A stretch of DNA of 64,000 bases from positions 102,788,733 to 102,852,732 of the forward strand of contig OZ035960.1 of the NCBI GenBank assembly GCA_964034945.1. Reading direction: 5' to 3'. Below the pieces are notes generated by a model. It was not told the origin of the DNA. It ran no database searches and saw only the letters and a list, made by a program, of their open reading frames with translations. Both the position numbers and the translations under genes were made by a program. This stretch comes from Chrysopilus asiliformis (lineage: Eukaryota > Arthropoda > Insecta > Diptera > Rhagionidae). Shown here in pieces: positions 29,501 through 40,892 of this stretch (position 1 is the first letter of the stretch; each line of letters begins with the position of its first letter).

Positions 29501-32500
29501 CGCTCACTAAAATCAACCTGAAAACTAAAGGACGTCGGCTCGCGACTGGGACCTCTGTCGAGACGAGGTCCAAATTTTTTCTGGCTCAAATTTTACAAAC
29601 CTTAAACTCTGGTAGTAGAAAAGATTTTAATTATATTTAAACCCTGTTTTTCACCCTTTCGTCTGTTTTGAGATTGGTTTATTTTCCATGGACTATTTCG
29701 GCATTATTTTGGGCGCCGCTCTTGGTTCAACTGGCCATTTGTTGAAAGAGACATAAAATAACATTTGCTTAAATATCTAATCATCTCGATTGATATAATT
29801 GAAGCACAATTCGAGTATTTCTCCTTGAATTTTTGTATTTGCGTACATTTTTTTCAATGTTTGCGGTTTCGGATAAAAGGGAAACATGATGATTTTTCAA
29901 TATGGCAGGTAACTTTCAAGTTGACATACCTTCTATTATTTTATCATGCTGGTGAGAGACATCGCGGCCAGCAAAAAACGGTTGTAGCGCCAAAAAAACT
30001 GCTATATGGCACATAATTTGAATAAAACTGCAATTAAAGTTCACCGATTGATTTCTTATATTTAGGGGTAGTCCACAAACTATGTTACGCTGATTTTTGC
30101 ATTTTTAAACCAGCCCCCTTCATTCCTCGTTAAACTTTTTCGTGACTTTTTGAATTGGATTTAATGCCGCCGTCAGATCACCCCTTAATGGGACGTATTT
30201 TATCGACAAGAAGTCACAGAATGATCACTGGGACCATAGAGTTACAGAGTTGGTGAAAATTTAAGAGGCGATGTCCACTTTTTGACCTCTTGCTTTACAG
30301 TACTTTCAATGATTCAAAAGTAGTGATTTCAGTGTGGAAAATAAAGAACGCTGCGGTTGTAGGTATTTTTGGTTTAAAACAATCAGCAAATTTGTTAAAA
30401 ATATTCAATATTGTTAAAAGCAATTCAAATAAAATGAAAGAAATACAAAAAATGATTCCTTCTAAAAAATGAAGTTTTAAAACACTGGAAAATAAGTTTA
30501 ACACCCAATAAATTACTAGATCTAATAAAAATACATTCAAATTCAACATATTTGAGGAGAAAAAAGACCTACCTAAATCGATCGGGTTCTTCCTTCGATA
30601 GTAAATTATAGCAAACATCATTGCAAATGTAAATGACGTCCTCGTCTTGTTGGAAAAAGTATTTGCACATTTTCTTCTCACTGCAGTGAACGCATGTTTT
30701 GATTTCCTCAGCTACAACCTCTTCGACCATGTATTTCTTTCGGCGAACTAAAAACTTCTCACCATTTTTACCAATATGTAAATTCACACATTTCTGATCG
30801 CAGAGATATTGATAGACGCCAGTTTCTTGATCCATATACCGAAAACGACATCCTTTTTGGAATTTGCAACGCACACACGACTGTTTATTCTCGATTATCG
30901 AAAAGATGGCAATCCTTCGTGCGATCAGTGTATATTTCTCTTTGTTTGCGGCTCGGAAATTATGAACGCATTTTAATTCGCACAGGAAACATACTTCGCT
31001 GTTTTGTAAAAGTTTATACCGACATAATTTTGTTTTACGGCATTTCAGACATTTTTCCACTCTTGCGTCGGTCACCAATTCTTTTATTTCGAATTCGTTG
31101 ATTTCAAATCTCTCCGGATCGACGGGTTCCAATAGGGAATTATCACCGTCGGGATCACCATCGGCATCATCTTCGACGATAAAACTGTCTGCCTCTTTGT
31201 CTTTGTCGGATGCTTCTGTACCTGGAGGCGTTAAAGAGAAAATTGTTTTTGTTTTATCAAAAGTTTTTTTTTGAAATTCTGTTAGGTGGAAATTACTTTC
31301 TGGGGTTTCTTCCTGCAAGGCTTCGCCATCTAGAATAAATTAAATTGAAATACTGATCTTAACTGATTTTTAAATTTTTAAAGTCTAGTCTAGCAAGCGG
31401 GATTCATAATATTATCAGGGAGTTTTTTTTTGTCGCATAAGACAAGAAGTAAACTCCGTCTGGATTAGACATATGCCCTTATTCCGGCATTGTGTCAGGT
31501 CACAAGTCACAATCTGTTGTAACCATCGATTCTCATGTTTGCCTCGTGACTTTTTTGTGACTGAGAAGCCATTTCGTAGCAATTAGCAAAATATTCATCA
31601 GAGTATAATTTCAGGGTGGTAAATTAGTTTAACCGTCGCTTTGTGATTATTTGGTTTAGTTTTTGATTTTGTTAGTTTTTAAAGTGCTTAAATTTTTTTG
31701 TAAATCTGTGCAAATTATGGAGAAAGTGCGTATTTAATTACAGGAAAAAATGAGATGCTTCTGGAAACCTCAACATTCTCTACAAGAGATTGCTTCTACC
31801 GCAAAAGAGGCTGTTTAGATTAGCCGATCCAGGCGCCAGGCATTGAACAAAACTGTCAAAATTACTGGCAAGACGAGGAAGTGGGGGGTCCCCCACTTCC
31901 TCGTCTTGCCTGTAATTTTGACAGTTTTGTTCATGGCCTGGCGCCTGGATCGGCTAATCTAAACAGGCACAAAGAGTCAGCTTTGCTTGTCAAATGACCA
32001 GAAATCGACCCCGTTGCACTCTGGGAATATCGCACTCAATTAAATAGTGCATGAAATAGTTTTTCTTTCTTGTTGTTTAAATTTTCTGACCTGCTCATGA
32101 GACGGTCCTAACTTTGACAGTAATTGTGATTAGTCGAAATTGTGACTGAACGCATAGTCCGGTATTAAGCTCGATCCAGACTACACGATGTACGGGGTAC
32201 GAGATACGAGGTTTTTGGTTTCCTCGTACATGGAACTGCATCCACACTGCACAGGGTTTTGCTCATTCGTATACGCGGTTACCACGTACGAGGATAATCA
32301 AACAGCTTCTGATTTTACTTACTAGGTGAAACCATGTGCAAATTTCCCATCCAAACACTCGATGTTCGGGGTACGTGCCAACCTCGTACCCCGTACATCG
32401 TGTAGTCTGGATTGAGCTTTACACTCGGCAACTTTCGGGCTTATTTAAGCCGATTTTCGGGAGAAACGACTGCGGAGGGAAAAGTTGCCACTCGAAATTA

Positions 32501-35500
32501 TAGCTTATCGACAATCTGCATACATGCAAAGCGTGTGAACCGGTTTGGGAAAAGTAGTAGGCAGAAATCATTTTCGTTCTGACCGTCAGCAGGTAAAGAT
32601 CTTGGGAAGTATATGAGCAGCAGCAATTTCAATGAAGCACGACTGATGTTGAGTCCACACACACACATGTAAACTTGTGTAGCATAAGCGAACAGGATTG
32701 GCTTATTCAAGCCACAAATGTAATCACATTGGCTTATTAAGCCCAAAAGTTGCCGGCTTAAATAAGCCAAGTGTAATACCGGACTTTGGCGATTTTTAAA
32801 AATTGAGCAATACGACAACGCACTAGACTTTTCATGCTATTGCACTTATAAGCTTGCATACCCGTCGTTGCCGGGTTAAGTTTTTTGTATAAGTTTTAGA
32901 ATACGAAGAAAACCGGAAAGAACTTAAAAACTTTTGAGAAAAATCTCATCCTTGCAGGACTCTCCGTTGCGAATTAGTCAAACACCGGATTCGTGATCAG
33001 CGACCGCGAAAACCCTCGGGTGAAACATTTCAGCCTCCTATTGAGCAGGATTCATGGCGAAAATCAAGGTTTAAGAACACCCAAACCCCCTTTTGCCCCC
33101 CTTTACACCCTTAGCGGCAAAATTTCGGAATACCCCGCCCTAGTGAGCGCCTACGTGATGGTTGGGACATACTGTGAAAGTTTCAAGTTTCTAGCTTCAG
33201 GGGTTTGGGCTGGGCGTTGATGAGTCAGTCAGTCAGTCAATCAGGTTAAACGATTTTATATATTTAGATGGTTTACCAGAATGATTTTTCCTACCCCTTT
33301 TCGCATCAGTGCATAATAAAATAAAATCTGTGCATATTTTTTGAAGATTCATACATTTTGACCGCCGGCCACAAGTTTCAATTCAAAAAACAGGTATTTT
33401 ATAGCGTAAACTTCAATACTTACCCCAGACACAGACACAACACAACCAATAAAGAGCTCTAATGGTCAACTATGTACTACAGCAGAATTTATGTCAACGT
33501 AAGCGGGTGACATATGGAGTAGCAACATATGTTAACCGCTGGTTTCACGGTTTTACATAAAAGCTGTTTGGATATTTGACTGTTAGAGCAGAAAAAAACG
33601 ACATTTGGTTTTTTTTTTCGTTTTAAAAGTTGTCAAACTTTTTAATGATAGTATTTGTAGCTTTTCAACTTATCAGTTTATGAAATTTTTAAGCAGTGTT
33701 ACTCCAAAGATTTATTTCTAATCTAGAAATGAGTGCAAACTTACCCGCTTGGGTACCTTCGCCTGCTTCCGAAGCAGCTGTGTCTTGACTTTCCTGGATA
33801 GTTGCATTGTCGGCAGCTTCCTTGGCAAGAATGGCACGTTCTTTATCGGCATCTGAAATTTCCCGTTCCGAGTCGGGCAGTAAACATATTTCTTCGTCTG
33901 CATCCTTACCTTGCTCAATGTCATCAACAGCACCTGTAAAAAAGCTACCATCTTAGAAAACTTTCCAATACAAGTTATGTTAGAAATTATAACCTTCGGC
34001 TGGTGAGACGCTATCATCATCAATCACTTCTACGGAATCATCGACCGTTGTCTCTGCTTGATTCGATGACTGATTCGAATCTTTTTCTAAATCTTTAGAC
34101 CCAACGTCACCTAACGTTGTTTGACTGCTAGGCTCATCGACAACATCTTCGCCGTCTTTCGGTGATGCTTGTTCAGTTGGTTTTGGACTAGTCGCTGGTG
34201 TGGTCTCCGTTACATCTTCATCCATTGGTTCGACAGAAGCTACAACTTCTGTGGATTTTTCACCGTCATTTTTTGATGTTTGAGGATCCTCCTTTTCCCC
34301 GTCGTCCTTGTCTTCACCCTTGGACAGTGGATCGTCAGCACCAAAATCTTGCTTCTCCATTTGATCCTCATCCATCGATTGCATATCGACGTCTTCGATC
34401 TGAGCATGTTCTACGCTATCGTCTTGATTTGTTTGTGGCTTCTCCGATCTTTGCTCTTCGTCTGGTGTTTCGTCTACATCCATTGCTACTGGTGATTTCC
34501 CAGCACCTTCGGTACGTTCGCTGGTATTTAAATCATCCCCGGTTGCAGATGGCTGTGTGGAATCATCGGCCAGCGCGTCATTTTCGTCGAAATTATTTGA
34601 CTTTTCTTTCCTACTCATATCTACGTCGACTTCTTCAAATCCTTGATCGTACGAATCAGGCTTATCCGATGCGTCCAGTTCATCCGAAATCTTTTTGTCC
34701 AATTTTGCCTTTTGATTTTCTTGTCCCTCGTCGACGGTTGCATCTTGTGATGTCTCTGTCAGATTGGAATCTTTTGCAGTGTCGTCTTTGGACGACTGTT
34801 GTGGTGCATTTTCTGAATTTTCAATTTCATTGTCATCTTTCGTCAACGTCGATTCATCTTCAGATCCGTCAAATTCTCGTAGCTGATCTTCGATATTCGA
34901 TGCGATTTCATTTTCTGTACGTTCATCCAAATCGTCCTTTTCGGGATCAGCAAGAATTTGATCGGGAATCTGAGATAAATCGACATTGAATTCATCCTTT
35001 TTGGATTCGCCTTCCATTAGCATTAGGGGCGGCGATTCGCTTGGTTTCGGTTCTGTGTTTGATTCAAATGCTGTTTCGCTGGTGTCTTTACCTGTTGGTA
35101 TATCGTCCTCGTCTTCATCTTCGCCTTCTTCCTCCTCCCCCACCTCGTCTAAATCTTTTGAAGGTACATCGGTAGTTTCTTTAATCGCCTCCTTTGACGA
35201 TGATGCTTCAGTTTTTTCCTCCTCAGTATTAGCGTCAGTGTGCACATCGGGTTCTTCATCTTCAAAGTCCTCTTTTTCTGCGTCGCCAGGACTATTCGAC
35301 ATAACATTCTCCTCTGGCGGCTTTTCTACTTCATCGACTCTCTGTGATGGAGATTCTGAGTCAGGCAAATTCTTGTCAGATATTGGGACATCGGTTTCAT
35401 CTGGTAAATCTTCGTCATCCATAGAACTGGGACCTTCTTCAGCTGCGGCGCTTTCTTCATCCTTTTCTTCAGTGATGGGATTTTTACTAACTTTTGCTTC

Positions 35501-35557
35501 ACCCTCTGTGGTTACAGGTGCAGTTTCATCTTCTAGTGTTTCGTTTTCTTTGTCCAT
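20588..35557 (-). CDS. woc: woc (without children), MYM-type zinc-finger protein, ZMYM/QRICH1 family
   Basis: In flies Woc is a nuclear chromatin protein linked to transcription, telomere capping and ecdysone synthesis. The eleven coding exons on the minus strand are 35557..33994, 33933..33745, 31329..30573, 29158..27888, 25736..24839, 24787..24387, 24316..24191, 21292..21171, 21109..20980, 20923..20824 and 20762..20588 (1910 aa). Every junction is GT-AG and in frame. Residues 1-580 are acidic Asp/Glu/Ser-rich. MYM fingers (paired CxxC motifs such as [12 protein letters not shown] and [10 protein letters not shown]) fill about 660-1200, three in exon 3 and about seven in exon 4. Exon 5 has a [13 protein letters not shown] stretch. 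The C-terminal third is the conserved DUF3504-like domain: [70 protein letters not shown], and [20 protein letters not shown]. Large introns host many foldbacks. The small exons 7-11 lack their own long frames and were found by homology and phase. Confidence 0.94.
21430..22290 (+). repeat. Dispersed repeat family B (copy 1), in woc intron
   Basis: It begins ACTTTCTTCTACGGAGTATA, passes TGTCTTTCTGTCTGTCAGTC and AGCTAGCGCCATGAAATTTT, and then carries degenerate tandem units with CGTTATCGAGATAAACCGTT and AACTAACGGTTTTTC. It ends near GTAGAAGAAAGTTTTGTGTT. An inverted second copy spans 54060-54905, and end fragments occur near 11733, 23760 and 50970. Confidence 0.8.
22386..23377. mobile_element. 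Large foldback element with TTA duplication, in woc intron
   Basis: The left end ACCCCCGTCGCACACTTCAA and right end GAAGTGTGCGACGGGGG are complements flanked by TTA at 22383-22385 and 23378-23380. The stem is rich in AGCTAnGCGAGCGAG-like short repeats. It is interrupted by a second TTA-flanked foldback (22875-23354). Confidence 0.82.
22875..23354. mobile_element. Foldback nested in the previous element, TTA duplication
   Basis: The left end CACAGGGACTACATTGACTT continues TTATTTCTGGTATACCA. The right end is the complement, CAATGTAGTCCCTGTG. TTA occurs at 22872-22874 and 23355-23357. Repeated CTGGTATACCAG-type motifs line both arms. A related copy lies at 26230-26845. Confidence 0.85.
23822..24090. 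repeat. Foldback with TATATGAGGC ends, in woc intron
   Basis: The left arm TATATGAGGCGTTGAGAGCA and right arm (complement of 24042-24089) start TATATGAGGCTATCAGAGTA. The loop includes TTGAGTAATAAAGTCCACAA. It is the same family as 36403-36655, but its stem has diverged. Confidence 0.7.
26230..26845. mobile_element. Second copy of the CACAGGGACTACATTG foldback, interrupted
   Basis: From GTAAGCTGGTAAGCATTTTA to GTCAATGTAGTCCCTGTG it parallels 22900-23354 almost base for base, including AAACAGTTCAGTAGGCGAAA. It is split at 26296 by a palindromic insertion (26297-26454). The left terminus is degraded. It lies in the woc intron between coding exons 4 and 5. Confidence 0.8.
26297..26454. mobile_element. 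Near-perfect palindromic element, AAA duplication
   Basis: The right arm ends GGCTAATCTAAACAGCCTC. The left arm begins GAGGCTGTTTGTGCCTGTTT AGATTAGCC. AAA occurs on both sides (26294-26296 and 26455-26457). The uninterrupted sister copy reads GGTAAAACAGTTCAG at the same site, so this is a true insertion. The same family is present at 31807-31970. Confidence 0.88.
27001..27219. repeat. Inverted repeat in woc intron
   Basis: The left arm is ATCATGTATTCCGACGCGTC through GACTTCGACGCAGCTTTTAA and CTCTTGACTTCGCCA. The right arm (27155-27219) is the near-perfect complement. A central ATTTCGCGGAATCG region forms the loop. Flanking sequence (26866-26945) has two copies of a TTCGGCGAAAC motif. I do not recognise the family. 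Confidence 0.7.
31807..31970. mobile_element. Near-perfect palindromic element, AAA duplication (copy 2)
   Basis: The left end GAGGCTGTTTAGATTAGCCG and right end GGCTAATCTAAACAGGCAC pair along the whole length, with a small centre GTGGGGGGTCCCCCAC. AAA flanks both sides (31804-31806 and 31971-31973). It shares its stem with 26297-26454. It lies in the woc intron before exon 3. Confidence 0.85.
32157..32784. mobile_element. Foldback interrupted by another foldback (32168-32418)
   Basis: The outer element's right end is GTGTAATACCGGAC. Its left end GTCCGGTATTA is separated from CACTCGGCAACTTTCGGGCT by the inner element. The inner element begins AGCTCGATCCAGACTACACG and ends CGTGTAGTCTGGATTGAGCT, with TTA on each side (32165-32167 and 32419-32421). 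The outer arms also share GGCTTATTTAAGCCG and GCAACTTT blocks in shuffled order. The outer element lacks an obvious flanking duplication. Confidence 0.85.
32849..33268 (-). mobile_element. Short non-autonomous Helitron
   Basis: Read on the minus strand it starts TCTAAATATATAAAATCG after an A. It then has GACTGACTGACTGACTCATC and ends with hairpin ACCCG-GCAACGA-CGGGT followed by ATGCAAGCTTA and T. The usual CTAG end is altered to CTTA. A related 3' end with intact CTAG lies at 52940 (minus strand). Confidence 0.72.
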
Positions 35558-35570
35558 TTCTGGCGGTCTA

Positions 35571-35600
35571 CTAGTTCATTGATTCTAGGCAAAGAAAAAG
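35571..35600 (-). promoter_or_regulatory. woc leader: putative 3' splice site and minimal upstream ORF
   Basis: The minus strand reads a pyrimidine tract then GCCTAG, a likely 3' splice site of a 5' UTR intron. AATCAATGAACTAG follows, so an ATG-AAC-TAG minimal upstream ORF (35579-35571) lies 13 bp before the main ATG. The main ATG context is CAGAAATGG, which is strong. Confidence 0.5.
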
Positions 35601-36402
35601 AAACATTCGGCTATTATAAAGGAGAACACCATTTACAAATGTTTTTTTATATGTAAATTTGTACAGGGTTGGTTGGTTCGACGCCACCATTAAAATCTCT
35701 ATTCGGTTACTCTCAACGCTGGTAAAAAAAATAAAAATTTCAAAAAAATTCTTTGCAATCGTTACAGCGCTTTAAAATCCTTATAAAATTGCATTTTTCT
35801 GTTCGGGGGGAAATTTCTGTGATGGTTTGAAAAAGTATTTTTTTGCTGTAATTTTACAGACAAGTACCAGTATGCTAAAGATACAGAGTGTTTACCTAGA
35901 GTTGCACGAGGGAAAACATACCGTGGAGGAATAAGTTGGGAAATTTCAGTGGAACATTTTCCATGGAAATATCTATAGAATATGCTGAGTACCCCAACAG
36001 AGCGACGATGCTCGAGAGACGGTAATGAATCTGAAAGTTATAATGGTAATCTTACGTTATAACGATAATCCGTTATAGAAGTACTTTTTACACGAAGAAA
36101 TGGTTCTTGGGTCTTTAGATTGGGTACGTTGTAAGCGAGAATACGTTATAAAAGAGCTCGTTTTAACCGATTTACACTGTAATACTGTTAGAGATTGGAT
36201 AAGCGAGAAAAACTAGTGTGCTTGGTAGTACACCATCGAAAAAGGTTGGGAAATCTTGATTTAAGACGTCGAGTTCCAGTAGAAGACAAGAGTTTGGCAA
36301 ATTTACAAAATACGGCCACTTCCGGTTAACACAATTTCACCAAAACTTGATAAAATCACTTCCATTCATCTCTTCTTCGCCGACTATTATTTTTATACCC
36401 TA
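35601..36402. other. woc upstream region, proximal
   Basis: This should hold the woc 5' leader intron. I see no gene. Positions 36050-36180 contain TTATAACG-type repeats without clear arms. Confidence 0.35.
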
Positions 36403-36655
36403 TATGAGGCCTTCAGCGCAATAACGGACCAACCCACATATCGAAATCGTGAATTTTTTTGTGTTTGAATCACTATTGCGAGTGCGTTTTTAGATAAAAA
36501 TGTTTGGATACACAAAAGAACATTTCAACATTGAGTAATAAAGTCCACACAATTTTTTTTTCAAAAATTGACAGTCAATAATAGTACAAAAGCGGAAGAG
36601 CTTCAAAAACTCGATTATGTGGCTTGGTCCGTTATTGCGCTGAAGGCCTCATATG
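36403..36655. repeat. Foldback with TATATGAGGC ends (copy 2)
   Basis: The left arm ATATGAGGCCTTCAGCGCAA TAACGGACCAA is paired perfectly by TTGGTCCGTTATTGCGCTGA AGGCCTCATAT at the right. The loop carries TTGAGTAATAAAGTCCACAC, as in 23822-24090. Confidence 0.82.
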
Positions 36656-36774
36656 ATATATCATATAGGAGTATATTAGATTTATTATAACATTTGTAAC
36701 GCATCGAACCAATCGTCGAACACAACAATTAACTACACCAGAGTGTTTGGGATGACAAACGATTTTGATTTCCG

Positions 36775-37540
36775 CTTGTCCGTCCGTCTTGTCTGTCCAT
36801 GAACATCGTAACTGTCAAAAGGATTGAGCTAGAGATTTGAAAAGTAAATGGCTCGGTTAAGTTCTTGAACGGACAAAATTGGATCATTTCTTTCCCCCTT
36901 CCCCATATAAACAAAAGAGTTTTTTGCAATTTTCTCGAAAACGGTGAGTCGTATTGAAAAACTTATAAAGATTAAATTTTCTTAAAATATGGTTTTATAT
37001 AACCGTTCCATACATCAAAATCCAATTGAGTCCCTCCTTCCCCCCTACCTCATACAAATGGAATATTTTTTCCTTATTTCTCGAAAACCGAGCATTCTAT
37101 CGAAGAATTTATGAAAATGAAATGTGTTTAGAATATGGTTTTACATAATTTATCATCGTTTTTCCTCTATAAAAAAATCTGTGGACAGGCAGCTGGGATA
37201 TATACTCAAAATCCGGTTGGAACACTCCTTCAAAAAAACGGTGCATATGATCGAAAAATGTATAAAGACGAAATGTATTTAAAAAAAGATTTTACATAAC
37301 TTTTCCATGCATAAAAATTAATTTGGACCACTCGTTCTCCCCTCACCTATACAAATGAAATAGTGCTGTACGATTTTCTCGAAAACGGTGCATCGTATTG
37401 AAAACTTTATAAAGATGAAATGTGTTTAGAATGTTATTTTACATAATCGTTCCATACATCAAAATCCAATCGGACCACTTCTTTCCCCTCTCCTTTACAA
37501 ATGGATTTTTTTCAATAAACATTTTGTCTGTCCTCTTATA
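36775..37540 (+). repeat. Repeat family R1 (copy with about five units)
   Basis: A short GTCCGTCCGTCTTGTCTGTC microsatellite precedes GGATTGAGCTAGAGATTTGA. Degenerate units of roughly 125 bp follow, each with CTCGAAAACGGTG and CAAATGGA/CATACATCAAAATCCAAT blocks. It has the same order of modules as 1-420, 6030-6445 and (inverted) 60160-60600. Confidence 0.8.
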
Positions 37541-40500
37541 GAGTATTTGACGATTGCCCTCTGGCAATTGTAGCTTTTCTTATGTTATTCTGATATTTTT
37601 TGAATGGCGTAAAAACCGTATTTTTTTTTCATGTTTAACTTGATTTTTTTTCTGTCTTGAGATTAATGACAGTCGACTCTTCGTTACCCACCCTCCTCTC
37701 TACGGATTTTTTACAGAGAAAAGACGAAGACCTATAGTTAAAATAAATCCATCCAAATGTTAGTATAATATTATTTCATGTTAAAAAAAACTATTGCTAA
37801 AATAAAGTGTAAAAATTAAAGCTTATTATTTTTGCGGTAAAAAGCCATAACCTCGTCGATTTTCAATTCATACTAAATTGTTCTGTCGGGGGATGTAAAG
37901 TCAGATCACTTTGGCGTTGTTTGAAGATCAAATAACGATATTACGGAGTTTTTTCACAGATTTGATGAATTTATTAACTAAATTTCGTGAATCAAGATAT
38001 TTATCAAGAAATGCCAAAAAAAAAATTATAGCGAATTCCTTGCATTTTTAGAAATTGGATTATAGGGCAAACGCATATTCAACATGATGATTTCTTAGGA
38101 GAGTACATGTATATTATCTCGAAAACGGTAACAAAAAAGAAAAAATGTTTTCGAAATTCTAACAAAAAATTCGTTCGCGGTAGAAAAAAAATCAAATAAC
38201 CAACGTATTGTGATTTCCCAATGGCTACAAAATTAAACTGCGCACAAAAATCAACCTTTATGACACGCGATGAGAAAAGGTTACTAACGACTGCATGAAA
38301 TGTTTGTAATTTGTTTCAAGCAACATAGGGCAAAAATCCAGTGTCCCAAACCAACGCTTTGATTTGGTCAAACAATTGCATTTCAATTTTGTGACGCTGG
38401 CGGAAGTGGGTGTTGCGGTCTCCCTATTGAATTGAAAATGCACCGGATTGTTTTTCTAAACTGGGTACGGCTACCAAAGCTTTTTAATTAAATGCTCGCG
38501 GTTCCTGACAAAGAAAACTCAAAAAATATGGTAAAAATCGTATTTATTTGAATCGTAAAGCAGTTCAGAGGGCCATCGGCTGTACAACTCGAGTTTCAAA
38601 AATTATGCACATATTTTTGATGGCCGAACCGCGACACGCCACTGATATTTTCCACAGACGCGCTCGATTTTTTTCAGCATGGTTATGACTTTTCACGCAT
38701 ACAGACCGAAGTTAAATTCCCACCAAAAATGCATTAGATTGCCCCGAAATACCGCAATCAGCACGAAATCATTTAAATAATTTAATTTTTTAGCCGATAA
38801 ACTTACAGTAAAGCACAAAAATAATTATCAGCGGGATCGCTGATTGTTCTCAAAGCAAATGGAAAATTATCCCTTATCCCGACTCCGAGTGGAATTATGC
38901 GTCAAAAATAACTTTGGATTACAAATATAATCAAATATCCGGTATTTCGTGCACTAAAAATCACTGCAAATTGTTTTCGGGTACTTTATTCGTTATTATA
39001 ACACACTTTAATGCGATTTAATTTAATGAAAACTTGGGAAAATTCATCGGAATAACTCAGCATAAAATAAACGCCAAAAACAAAACGCGACCATTTTTTC
39101 TACTAGTACGATTCGCTTCTTTCTTCGTGGCTGTGTTTTCTTACCGATCTAGTACGTTTTCGTCGTTTACAAAAGAGAGAGTGAGTTCAAGGCGTTTAGG
39201 TGGGAAGCTATACTAATTTTTGAATTTTTGAAATTTCAGTTTTCCACAAATTTTTTTTTCTTTGATCCGGTATGAATATAAATCAGATAAAAGGATTTTT
39301 TTAAAAACTAAATATTGTACACCTTAAACGGGTTTTTTAATTCAATGAGTTAATTCACCAAGTTCTGGATTGCTCTGGCTTTGAGAGAAACAAATATTTC
39401 AAATGACCAATAAGCCATAAGAATAGTAAAACTTTCTGCGTTAAAAACAATAATAAAAACATTTTTTCTTTCAAAACCTTATTTATAATTCTTTAGGAAC
39501 ATGCCTTGAAAAACTCGGCTTAGTTAATTGTTAAAATACAGGCTCTATAAACAAGGTAGGTATTTTTAATTTACACACAATTTCGAGTGTTAGAATTTCT
39601 CTTCGTGTTCCATTTTCTTTATTAGTATTTTTACAGTTTTTCAATTATCGCGTTGGTTAGTAAAAATGTTAAACATTTTAAAAAGTCTGGACATTTTCTG
39701 GGGTAAAGTCGAAATTATAACTTTTGAACAAGAGAAAGATTTCAAATTTACCGAAATATTTTATTTTACAAGATAATTACATCTATATATTGTAAATAAA
39801 AAAAGAATAAGTTTTAATAAATTAGGAATACAGAATGTTTTCAAACGAATATTTTCAAGAAAAAAATGGTAATTAGATAAGAGTCTTATAAAAATATTTG
39901 AAAAGTTTCAATCATTTCGTTTATTTTTAATAAAATTGGCCAAAAATTTCGCTTTTTAGCCAAAATTAGGCATTGTTTCCCGCCGTCCCGCAAGCTGAAT
40001 CTTTTGGTCCACATTTTTTACTAAAAAAAATATTACTAAATAGTATGTAAAATATAGTCTACTTCAGTTTGGAGTAGGTGTAAATTATAAATTTTTTAGC
40101 TGTAACCCGTTTTTTCAACCTAGGGCGATAATATCTTAAAATGCACGAGAAATGGGTCTATTTTTCGCAAGGAATTGTGTAGCTTTTGATATAGATAATT
40201 ACGCGATATTCTGATTAAAAAAATTTCCTGCGGCGCATATTTATACACCCGTATTGCGATTGTCATTTCGTTTTCAACAAGAGTCGTTTTACATGTTGTT
40301 GTTAGTGTTCTTCTACCAACGAAAAACTTGTAAAACGACGTTTGTCGAAAACCACTCGACAGTCGTAATACGGGTGAATAATTTTCCCCTAGATCTGATG
40401 GTTCTCGTCCAAATTAGGTTTTATTTTCTTAAAAAAACAATTTTTCTTGTTTAAATATATTATCTAGTTTAAATATCTTCTCTAGTTTTTTCCTGGCGCA

Positions 40501-40652
40501 GCTTTTTCGGTATTTGGTTGAGATTTTTTTTTGTATATAAGAACTGTTATTCTGTTTCACGCATAAACCCTGCCCCCTTCTCTGCACACTTCCTTCCAGA
40601 TTGACAAATGGTCACCTTATATTTTAGCCTAAAATTAAGCAACCTAAGATTA
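37541..40652. other. Intergenic between woc and SCOC
   Basis: This stretch is low in recognised repeats. Positions 38200-39200 are less AT-biased and could include a distal woc promoter or non-coding first exon. Positions 40250-40370 hold an inverted pair (ACCCGTATTGCGATTGTC and GACAGTCGTAATACGGGT). No coding frame is supported. Confidence 0.35.
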
Positions 40653-40892
40653 GGGGCCTATTGCGGTTATCGATCGATCATCGTTGACCGGAACGATCGA
40701 AAAACAATTTGGTATTGCGTAAGGTTCATCGTGATTTTTTTAGTGTTTGACGTCTTCACCGGACGATCCAACAAAGATCATCGTTCCCAACTGAACGATT
40801 TTATCGTTCGCGAACGATAAAATCGATATCGCAATACTGATTTTTCGATCGTTCCGGTCAACGATCGATTGACGAAGCTCACAATAGGGGCC
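40653..40892. mobile_element. Foldback element, TTA duplication
   Basis: The left end is GGGGCCTATTGCGGTTATCG ATCGATC and the right end is CACAATAGGGGCC. TTA flanks at 40650-40652 and 40893-40895. Inside, CGATCGTTCCGGTCAACGAT repeats in both orientations, so several nested hairpins can form. Confidence 0.82.

Noticed and set aside
34198..35582. Long plus-strand frames opposite woc exon 1
   Set aside because: They are shadows of the acidic, codon-biased woc exon. The minus-strand frame has the start context, splice phase and composition expected.
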